Shown: positions 12,431 through 18,083 of the stretch, piece by piece
How the letters are laid out: every line of letters starts with the position of its first letter
Position numbering within the stretch: the first letter of the stretch is position 1
Source of the DNA: Pelobacter sp. UBA5610
GTDB lineage: Bacteria; Desulfobacterota; Desulfuromonadia; Desulfuromonadales; Syntrophotaleaceae
Reading direction: 5' to 3'
DNA: 18,083 nucleotides
NCBI GenBank assembly: GCA_002424645.1
Contig: DIKU01000031.1
Location: 28,184 to 46,266 of the forward strand
Notes under the pieces: model-generated
Databases searched by the model: none
What the model was told of the DNA's origin: nothing
Seen by the model: the letters and a program-made list of their open reading frames with translations, nothing else
Position numbers and translations under genes: made by a program

Positions 12431-14149
12431 ATGGCAGCTTCCGAACCCACCATAATAGGGGCCATGAACGTGAAGGCACGGTTGTTTCGTGCCTTCACGT
12501 CCTCGGTCAGACCCGGCCGGGATAGCGTATGGACTCTTCTGATCGCCACGATCAGTGCCTTGGTTCTGGCGCCTTTGCTGGTTATTTTTACGGCCTGGCG
12601 CCAGCCAGCCTGGGATATCTGGGAACACTTGTACGCTACGGTTTTGCCGGATCTGCTGGTTAATACCCTGATGCTATCGGTGGGTGTATGTCTTGCATCG
12701 GCGGTGCTCGGGGTTAGCTTGGCATGGCTAACGGCCATGTGCGATTTTCCCGGCAGACGGGTGCTGTCCTGGGCCCTGCTGCTGCCCCTTGCCATGCCCG
12801 GTTACGTGCTGGCGGTGGCGGTACTCGGCCTGCTCGATTTTGGTGGACCGGTTGCCAGCCTGATACGCGGATTGTTCGGATCGGGGGCGTGGACACCTCC
12901 GGCGCGCTCGACGCCGGTGATTATTGCGGTCCTTACCCTGACCCTTTATCCCTATGTATATCTGCTGACGCGCAACGCTTTTCTTACCCAGGGGCAAAGG
13001 ATGCTGGAAGCTGCTCGCACCCTGGGGTGCAGTCCTTTCAGAGCCTTTTATAAAGTCATTCTGCCCATGGCCCGTCCCTGGGTTGCAGGTGGAGTGATGC
13101 TGGTGTTGATGGAAACCCTGGCCGATTTCGGCACCGTCTCCGCTTTCAATTTCGATACCTTTACCACCGCCATCTACAAAGCATGGTATGGCTTTTTTTC
13201 CTTGCCGGCAGCCGCTCAACTGTCTTCCTGCCTTGTGACGGTGGTCTTCGTCGTGGTTCTGGTGGAGCAACGCTTGCGCAGCAGGCGCCGATATGCCGAA
13301 TCGCGGCCGGTCGCCACAGGTGCCCGGCTGCGCCTCGAGGGGCCCTGGCGTTGGCTCGCATTGGCCTACGCCGGGGGCGTGTTGCTGCTGGCGCTGGTTC
13401 TGCCGGTAGGGCAGCTGATGTCCTGGGCCATCGGTTCGTTCGGGGAGGAGTTCAATGGCCGTTACCTGAGCCTCATCTATCATTCCCTGCGACTGGGGCT
13501 GATCGGGGCTGTGATTGTTGTGCTGGTATCGCTGGGGGTTGCCTATGGGCAGCGCAGACGGCCTGGTCCGGGTCATCGGGCCATGGTGCGTTTGGCGAAC
13601 TTGGGGTATGCCCTGCCGGGACCGGTTCTGGCGGTTGGATTGTTTATCCCCATGATTGCCCTCGATCGGTATGTTTCCACGTTTTTGCAGGATACTTTCG
13701 GCCTGGAGCCGGGCGCTTTGTTGACCGGCACGGGGCTGGCCATGCTGTTGGCCTATCTGGTGCGCTTCCTGGCGGTGGGTTTCAAGGCCGTGGATGGCGC
13801 CATGCACCGGATCCCGCCGCATCTTGACGAAGCGGCACGGCTTATGGGGCATGGGGGCTTTTCGAGATTGATGCGACTGCATCTGCCGCTGCTCAAGAAC
13901 GGATTACTCACCGCGGCCACCCTGGTGTTCGTCGACATTATGAAAGAGATGCCGATCACCCTCATGACGCGGCCTTTCGGAGTCGATACCTTGGCCGTAA
14001 AGATTTTTGAACTGACCTCCGAAGGCGAATGGGAAAGGGCGGCTTTACCGGCCCTGACCCTGTTGGCTGCAGGGGTGCTGCCTATTGTGTTGTTTATGCG
14101 GGCGGGCGAGGGTGCAGATGGTTCCGGTCGCAGCAGTGATAAGGGATAG
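12431..14149 (+). CDS. Fe(III) ABC transporter permease, fused two-domain (FbpB-like)
   Basis: A 572-residue inner-membrane permease made of two homologous BPD-transport domains in one chain, as in FbpB/SfuB. About 12 hydrophobic segments are present. Each half has the cytoplasmic EAA loop that contacts the ATPase: LEAARTLGCSPFRAFYKVIL (192-211) and DEAARLMGHGGFSRLMRLHL (466-485). The start is uncertain: ATG at 12431 has only a distant AGGA, while ATG at 12464 has AGGGG too close. Both precede a perfect hairpin at 12468-12500, so initiation may be weak or coupled to the upstream gene, 12 bases away. Confidence 0.9.
   Translation: MAASEPTIIGAMNVKARLFRAFTSSVRPGRDSVWTLLIATISALVLAPLLVIFTAWRQPAWDIWEHLYATVLPDLLVNTLMLSVGVCLASAVLGVSLAWLTAMCDFPGRRVLSWALLLPLAMPGYVLAVAVLGLLDFGGPVASLIRGLFGSGAWTPPARSTPVIIAVLTLTLYPYVYLLTRNAFLTQGQRMLEAARTLGCSPFRAFYKVILPMARPWVAGGVMLVLMETLADFGTVSAFNFDTFTTAIYKAWYGFFSLPAAAQLSSCLVTVVFVVVLVEQRLRSRRRYAESRPVATGARLRLEGPWRWLALAYAGGVLLLALVLPVGQLMSWAIGSFGEEFNGRYLSLIYHSLRLGLIGAVIVVLVSLGVAYGQRRRPGPGHRAMVRLANLGYALPGPVLAVGLFIPMIALDRYVSTFLQDTFGLEPGALLTGTGLAMLLAYLVRFLAVGFKAVDGAMHRIPPHLDEAARLMGHGGFSRLMRLHLPLLKNGLLTAATLVFVDIMKEMPITLMTRPFGVDTLAVKIFELTSEGEWERAALPALTLLAAGVLPIVLFMRAGEGADGSGRSSDKG
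12468..12500 (+). repeat. Perfect 13-base inverted repeat at the start of the permease gene
   Basis: ACGTGAAGGCACG (12468-12480) and CGTGCCTTCACGT (12488-12500) form a perfect stem with a seven-base loop. No T-run follows, so it is not a rho-independent terminator. It sits 50 bases after the binding-protein stop, within the first codons of the permease. A role in mRNA processing or stability, favouring the binding protein, is inferred. Confidence 0.75.
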
Positions 14150-14162
14150 CAAGGAGAAACGC

Positions 14163-15224
14163 ATGAATAAACCTGTTCTTGAGTTGCAGCACGTCTCCCA
14201 GTCCTACGGTACGTTTAAGGTTGTTCGTGATCTTACCTTGAGCCTGCTCAAGGACCAGATCGGTTGTTTGCTTGGGCCCAGCGGCTGCGGCAAGACCACC
14301 ATGCTGCGTATTATTGCCGGTTTCGAACCGCTGCTGTCGGGGCAGGTTGTACTCAACGGCGAGGTCGTCAGTCGCCCCGGTCGGCTTTTGCCTCCTGAGA
14401 AACGGGCTATCGGCATGGTGTTTCAGGATTATGCCCTGTTCCCTCATCTGTCGGTGCAGGATAACGTGGGTTTTGGATTACCGCATCTGTCCCGCGCGGA
14501 ACGCAAGGGCAGGACGGGAGAAGTGCTGGAACTGGTGGGATTGTCGGGCAGCCGGCATCGTTTCCCCCATGAGCTTTCCGGTGGTCAGCAGCAGCGCGTT
14601 GCCCTGGCCAGAGCCCTGGCTCCCCGGCCTGCGCTGCTGCTCATGGATGAGCCGTTTTCCAATCTCGATGTCACTTTGCGTGACCGTTTAGCCCTGGAAG
14701 TGCGCCAGATTATCAAATCCTATGGCGCCACCGCCCTGTTCGTCACCCACAACCAGCAGGAGGCGTTCGCCATAGCCGATCGCATCGGCGTGATGAACGG
14801 GGGGCAATTGCTCCAGTGGGACAGCGTCGACAATCTTTATCGGAAACCGGCCGATCCTCAAGTCGCCTGCTTTGTTGGCGAAGGGACGCTGGTGCCCGGG
14901 CGGGCATCCGCCGGCGGAACGATACATACCGAAGTGGGAACGTTTTTTGATCGCCATGACACGCGATGCGACGGTCCGGTGCAGGTATTGCTGCGCCCTG
15001 AAAATATTTTTCCTGATGATTCCTCACAGGTTAAAGCTTGCGTGGTGCATCGGCAGTTTCGTGGCGCCGACATGTTTTATCAATTGGAATTGCCCAGTGG
15101 TCAACAGTTGCAGGCATTGTTTCCCGGTACCAGTGAATGGGCCGTCGGTCACAGTGTCGGAATCTCCGCCAGACTGGCTCAACCGGTCTGCTTCCCCGTT
15201 ATGGTTTCCCCTACCTCCTCGTGA
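14163..15224 (+). CDS. Fe(III) ABC transporter ATP-binding protein (FbpC-like)
   Basis: A 353-residue ABC ATPase that powers the importer. Walker A is GPSGCGKTT (38-46), Q-loop Q88 (FQDYALFPHL), signature LSGGQQQR (138-145), Walker B LLLMDEP (158-164), D-loop SNLD (166-169) and switch H196. A C-terminal TOBE/OB region (about 240-353, including VLLRPENIF) is typical of CUT1/ferric-type ATPases. The start at 14163 follows AAGGAG by six bases; a longer upstream frame overlaps the permease and lacks family character. It is the last gene of the Fur-controlled operon and is followed by a terminator four bases after its stop. Confidence 0.95.
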   Translation: MNKPVLELQHVSQSYGTFKVVRDLTLSLLKDQIGCLLGPSGCGKTTMLRIIAGFEPLLSGQVVLNGEVVSRPGRLLPPEKRAIGMVFQDYALFPHLSVQDNVGFGLPHLSRAERKGRTGEVLELVGLSGSRHRFPHELSGGQQQRVALARALAPRPALLLMDEPFSNLDVTLRDRLALEVRQIIKSYGATALFVTHNQQEAFAIADRIGVMNGGQLLQWDSVDNLYRKPADPQVACFVGEGTLVPGRASAGGTIHTEVGTFFDRHDTRCDGPVQVLLRPENIFPDDSSQVKACVVHRQFRGADMFYQLELPSGQQLQALFPGTSEWAVGHSVGISARLAQPVCFPVMVSPTSS

Positions 15225-15228
15225 TATC

Positions 15229-15257
15229 GGGCCGGAGTTCTTCCGGCCCCATTTTTT
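15229..15257 (+). terminator. Terminator of the iron(III) transport operon
   Basis: GGGCCGGA (15229-15236) and TCCGGCCC (15242-15249) form a stem with a five-base loop, followed by CA and six T. It directly follows the ATPase stop codon. Confidence 0.93.
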
Positions 15258-15273
15258 ACCGACTCCAGAATTG

Positions 15274-15852
15274 TTAAAATTTGCGGTGATTGACAGCACC
15301 GGGCACATGCTTGCAAGTCAGCCGGCGGATCAGGGCGACGAATTGCAATATCACCACCGGTGCTGTTGTGCCGGCCAGCAATTGCAAGTCCAGCGTCAGG
15401 ACGAAGGCTCTCCATCAAAAGGGGGGGCTTAACAGATGGGTATCGAAACCCAGGGCGTTTTTGCGTCGGATGTTGAAATCGTGAAGCCGTTGGCCAAGGG
15501 CCAGGGGCAGAAAGGCCACGGTGCGACAATGGGGCATTGAAAAGGCTTGCTGGACGGCTTCGATTCTCCTGTCAAAAGGGCTTTGTTGACGGCAAGATTG
15601 TCGGCCTCCATCAACCGTGCCTCGGCGGTTACGAGATCGCCTTCCTCATTTTCCGCGAGCGATACGATTGCGTCCGTAGCGTTCCAGACGGCTTTGCGCC
15701 TGCGGTATGGACGGGCTTATGTTCACATCGGCATCAAGCAGACGGGCAATTTGTGCAGTGCTAGGATGGGCGGCTGGAGAGGAGTCATTCAGGGGGGCAC
15801 GTACCGCTGAAAGAAATTCGAGCCTCTCTAACGGGCTGTAATGTGTGCGCAC
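15274..15852 (-). pseudogene. P-type cation-transporting ATPase relic (multiple deletions and frameshifts)
   Basis: Four family-like pieces lie in order on the minus strand. (1) 15852-15646: an N-terminal cation-ATPase segment, IARLLDADV and QAQSRLERYGRNRIA, ending at a stop. (2) About 15665-15540, another frame: the actuator-domain stretch EEGDLVTAEARL then MEADNLAVNKALLTGESKP, matching the GD-V-AD-RL and LTGES signature. (3) 15537-15415, a third frame: CRTVAFLPLALGQRLHDFNI, like the C-terminal membrane domain. (4) In frame after a TGA: WRAFVLTLDLQLLAGTTAPV, to a stop at 15274. The phosphorylation motif DKTGT, the nucleotide-binding domain and the first membrane helices are missing, so more than 2 kb has been lost and it cannot work. 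Related full-length genes move Ca2+ or other cations. Assignment is by motif recognition from memory. Confidence 0.75.
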
Positions 15853-15985
15853 CGCTGTGAAAAAAGTGCTCGTTTATAAAAAAGCGTCTTGCCTTTAGGA
15901 TAAATCACCAGGGCTAACGTAAAAACCTCCCGCGGACTGGTTCCAGGCACAAACGCTGAAAATCGGAAAGCATGAGACATTTAAT

Positions 15986-15995
15986 GTGTATACAC
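15986..15995. promoter_or_regulatory. Palindrome GTGTATACAC upstream of nrfH
   Basis: A perfect ten-base palindrome lies two bases before the -35 of the candidate nrfHA promoter. The position fits an activator site, but I cannot assign it to a known regulator; it is not a clear FNR, HcpR or NarL site. Confidence 0.3.
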
Positions 15996-15997
15996 TC

Positions 15998-16026
15998 TTG
16001 TCTGAAAGGTAAAACATGGTTAAGAT
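15998..16026 (+). promoter_or_regulatory. Candidate promoter of nrfHA
   Basis: TTGTCT (15998-16003), a 17-base spacer and TAAGAT (16021-16026) resemble sigma70 elements. They lie 50 bases before the nrfH start codon. No other good pair is seen in the 220 bases between the ATPase relic and nrfH. Confidence 0.5.
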
Positions 16027-16075
16027 TCTAAAATCCGCAATCAAAAGTACGTTTTTTTAAAGAGAGGATGCGTGG

Positions 16076-16543
16076 ATGACCGCTCCACGACGTTTCCCCA
16101 TAATTTTTCGATGGCTGGTGCCCCTCTCTCTGGGTGTGCTGATCGGGCTTGCCGGACTGACCTTCATCTATGCGCGCGGCCTGTCCTATTTTCGCGATGA
16201 TCCGCTTGCCTGCCTCAATTGCCATATCATGCGTGATACCTATGACGCCTGGAATCGTGGCAGCCACAAAGCCGTGGCCAACTGCAACAGCTGTCATACC
16301 CCTCACAATCTCGTCGGCAAATATGCCGTTAAAGCCATCAATGGCTGGAACCACAGCAAGGCATTCACCTCCGGGCATATGCAGGATCCTTTGCGTATCC
16401 GCCCTTTCAATCGTCAGATAGCCGTGGCCAACTGCATTCGTTGCCATCGTCCCGTGGTCGATCGCATGGTCCTCAATGCCGGCGGGCAACAGGCCGATTG
16501 CCTGCACTGCCACGGCAATGTTGGTCATGGCACTCGCAGATAA
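16076..16543 (+). CDS. nrfH: NrfH membrane-anchored tetraheme cytochrome c, quinol-oxidising subunit
   Basis: A 155-residue NapC/NirT-family cytochrome. One membrane helix (about 12-32) anchors it in the inner membrane with the haem domain in the periplasm. Four CXXCH sites bind haem c: C46-H50, C70-H74, C120-H124 and C142-H146. The first reads CLNCHIM, with M52 placed like the unusual Met ligand of NrfH haem 1. It oxidises menaquinol and passes electrons to NrfA, encoded 15 bases downstream. The start is supported by GAGAGGA upstream and by the helix position. Haem attachment needs Ccm/Ccs genes elsewhere. Confidence 0.95.
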   Translation: MTAPRRFPIIFRWLVPLSLGVLIGLAGLTFIYARGLSYFRDDPLACLNCHIMRDTYDAWNRGSHKAVANCNSCHTPHNLVGKYAVKAINGWNHSKAFTSGHMQDPLRIRPFNRQIAVANCIRCHRPVVDRMVLNAGGQQADCLHCHGNVGHGTRR

Positions 16544-16558
16544 GGAAAGGAACCGAGC

Positions 16559-17854
16559 ATGACGTTCAAATCCCTTTTTTCTCCATGGCGGCTGTCGGTG
16601 ATCATTTTTCTGGTCGCTGTGGCCGGCAGTGTGGCGGTTGCTTTGTTGCTGCTCAACATCCGTCAGCGCAAGCTGGAGGCCTTGCAGTATCCGCTCAAAG
16701 TGGTCGAGATCGGCGACAAGGAAATCGATCCGGCAGTGTGGGGTAAAAACTTTCCGTTTGAATACGATTCCTTCGTCAAGACGGAAACCAACTACGGCAG
16801 CACCGCTTACGGCGGGTCGGAACCCTACAGCAAGCTGGAGCGTTATCCGGCCATGAAGCGTCTGTGGGCCGGGTATGCCTTCAGCATCGACCACAACGAA
16901 GAACGCGGGCATTATTATGCCGTTACCGATCAAAAAAATACCCAGCGCGTCAAAGTCGTCAGCCAACCGGGCGCCTGCGTCAACTGCCATGCCGCCGAGG
17001 CTCCCGGGTTGATCGAAAAGATGGGCTGGGAGACCTTCAACCGTACCCCGTATAACGAGCTTGAGCCGATGCTGCACACCGGTTCGTCCTGCGCCGATTG
17101 TCATGACCCCAAAACCATGGCGTTGCGCGTGACCCGTCCCGCGTTCATCAACGCCATGGCGGAGGTCGGCATTGATGTCACCAAGGCCGACCGCCAGCAG
17201 ATGCGCTCCTATGTGTGCGGCCAATGCCACGTGGAATATTACTTCAAGGGCGACAACAAGCTGCTGACCTTCCCCTGGAGCCGTGGCCGTACCATCGACG
17301 CCATCGAGGAACATTACGACGCATATGGATTCAAGGACTGGACCCATAAGGAAACCGGCGCGCCGATGCTCAAGGTGCAACATCCTGAATTTGAAATGTG
17401 GGGCACCGGTATTCATGCCCGTTCCGGCGTGGCCTGCGCGGATTGTCACATGCCGTATGTCCGGCAGGGGAGCGTCAAGGTTTCCGACCACTGGTTACGC
17501 AGCCCGTTGACCAATCTCAACCAGGCCTGCCAGAGCTGTCATAATCTGCCCGAGCAGGAGTTGAAGGAACGCGTCATCCTGATTCAGAACAAGACCGCCG
17601 CACTGCTGCGCAAAAGCGAAGAGGCGCTGCTGGCGGCCATGGACGCCATCGTGCAGCAGCAAAAGGCCGGCGCAACCGATGCCCAGCTGGCGCAGGCAAG
17701 ACATCTGCACCGTCGTGCGCAACTGCGTTGGGATTTTGTCTCGTCGGAAAACAGCACCGGCTTTCACAGCCCTCAGGAGGCGGCCCGCATCCTGGCCGAA
17801 TCGATCGACTACGCCCGTCAGGCACAGATTGCCGCTCTGGCTGTCAAGCAATAA
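16559..17854 (+). CDS. nrfA: NrfA pentaheme ammonia-forming nitrite reductase, CXXCH type
   Basis: A 431-residue periplasmic cytochrome c that reduces nitrite to ammonium with six electrons. An N-terminal hydrophobic segment (about 12-33) is a signal peptide or anchor. Five haem motifs are present: CVNCH (140-144), CADCH (178-182), CGQCH (220-224), CADCH (293-297) and CQSCH (324-328). The first is the catalytic haem, usually CXXCK; here it is CXXCH. Other active-site residues fit: R116 (EERGH), the Y227/Y228 pair after CGQCHVE, and H285 (GTGIH). Ca2+ ligands E226, Y227, K272 and Q274 (LKVQHPE) are kept. H403 (GFHSPQEAARIL) is the usual distal ligand. It forms the NrfHA complex with the preceding gene. 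Confidence 0.95.
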   Translation: MTFKSLFSPWRLSVIIFLVAVAGSVAVALLLLNIRQRKLEALQYPLKVVEIGDKEIDPAVWGKNFPFEYDSFVKTETNYGSTAYGGSEPYSKLERYPAMKRLWAGYAFSIDHNEERGHYYAVTDQKNTQRVKVVSQPGACVNCHAAEAPGLIEKMGWETFNRTPYNELEPMLHTGSSCADCHDPKTMALRVTRPAFINAMAEVGIDVTKADRQQMRSYVCGQCHVEYYFKGDNKLLTFPWSRGRTIDAIEEHYDAYGFKDWTHKETGAPMLKVQHPEFEMWGTGIHARSGVACADCHMPYVRQGSVKVSDHWLRSPLTNLNQACQSCHNLPEQELKERVILIQNKTAALLRKSEEALLAAMDAIVQQQKAGATDAQLAQARHLHRRAQLRWDFVSSENSTGFHSPQEAARILAESIDYARQAQIAALAVKQ

Positions 17855-17864
17855 CACAAAGCTC

Positions 17865-17893
17865 AAAAGGGGCTGGCACTGCCGGCCCCTTTT
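17865..17893 (+). terminator. Terminator after nrfA
   Basis: AAAAGGGGCTGGC (17865-17877) pairs with GCCGGCCCCTTTT (17881-17893) around a three-base loop, with one G-T pair. The closing T4 is short but the stem is strong. It begins ten bases past the nrfA stop. Confidence 0.82.
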
Positions 17894-17971
17894 CAGTTAT
17901 CCTGCCTTTTTCGGGCCGCTGTCAGCTGGCGGCCCGTTCCTGTTTCGTCATTGAACACTGAGAGCGTTTTC

Positions 17972-18083
17972 ATGCCTAGTTCCGACTCAAGCCTGGCCGC
18001 AAGGCGTTTGCCATGGTCCGCTGGCCAGCAGCCGCTGATGCTGGCGCCCATGCAGGGGCTGACCAATGCGGCGTTGCGGGGGG
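17972..18083 (+). CDS. tRNA-dihydrouridine synthase, N-terminus (truncated by window edge)
   Basis: Thirty-seven codons are visible. QPLMLAPMQGLTNAALRG (residues 20-37) matches the LAPM-G-T----R motif that opens the FMN-binding TIM barrel of Dus enzymes, which reduce uridine in tRNA D-loops. The start ATG at 17972 has only a weak GAGAG upstream. The gene continues beyond the window, so the Dus subtype cannot be told. Confidence 0.72.
   Translation, partial: MPSSDSSLAARRLPWSAGQQPLMLAPMQGLTNAALRG

Noticed and set aside
12728..13882. Minus-strand open frame of 384 codons opposite the permease
   Set aside because: It is Gln/His/Arg-rich low-complexity sequence antisense to a permease with two EAA loops.
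16028..17491. Very long minus-strand open frame (487 codons) opposite nrfHA
   Set aside because: The plus strand encodes nine haem motifs in two proteins with the right order and spacing; the opposite frame is a shadow without family motifs.
1..18083. CRISPR arrays, insertion sequences, tRNA or rRNA genes, attachment sites
   Set aside because: I looked for spaced direct repeats, transposase motifs, terminal inverted repeats and tRNA arms and found none that hold up; the short repeats seen are promoter-sized.

Overview
The window looks like a chromosomal segment from an anaerobic, respiratory Gram-negative bacterium. The closest match by gene content is a Desulfuromonadia-type (delta-proteobacterial) relative of Geobacter or Pelobacter. 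The evidence is a CooS/CooF/flavoprotein CO-dehydrogenase unit, an NrfHA nitrite reductase with a membrane tetraheme anchor, Rrf2 and CsoR-type regulators, Fur-controlled iron uptake, and Gram-negative-like promoters and terminators. This placement is inference from gene content; no phylogenetic marker such as rRNA is present.

Layout, left to right. 1-711 (minus): the 5' part of a stand-alone ribB runs off the left edge. It is preceded by an FMN riboswitch, a sigma70-like promoter, and a leader hairpin that can cover both the Shine-Dalgarno sequence and the start codon. 712-1040: no convincing gene. 1041-2891 (plus): one protein joining a family-2 glycosyltransferase to a radical SAM/SPASM enzyme, followed by a perfect bidirectional terminator. 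3068-4192 (minus): a SEC-C zinc-motif protein of unknown function. 4548-8624 (minus): a tight operon rrf2 - cooS - cooF - NAD(P)/FAD oxidoreductase, with overlapping stop and start codons between the last three genes and a strong terminator. CO electrons would pass CooS -> CooF -> flavoprotein -> pyridine nucleotide. However, this CooS has the C-cluster ligands but lacks the usual catalytic lysine and the histidine proton relay. 8814-11143 (minus): a metal-homeostasis operon with a CsoR/RcnR repressor, a cation diffusion facilitator and a Ca2+/Na+-type exchanger, with a G-tract operator in front. 11402-15224 (plus): a three-gene Fe(III) ABC importer (binding protein, fused permease, ATPase) behind a perfect Fur-like palindrome. 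15274-15852 (minus): a heavily deleted P-type cation ATPase relic, scattered over three reading frames. 16076-17854 (plus): nrfHA, with a catalytic-heme motif of the CXXCH kind. 17972-end (plus): the start of a tRNA-dihydrouridine synthase.

The window therefore combines respiratory or redox enzymes (CODH unit, NrfHA) with metal supply and efflux modules that would serve their Fe, Ni and Ca needs. The most unusual items are the CooS active-site substitutions, the glycosyltransferase-radical SAM fusion, the repeated operator at the rrf2-cooS promoter, and the ATPase relic.
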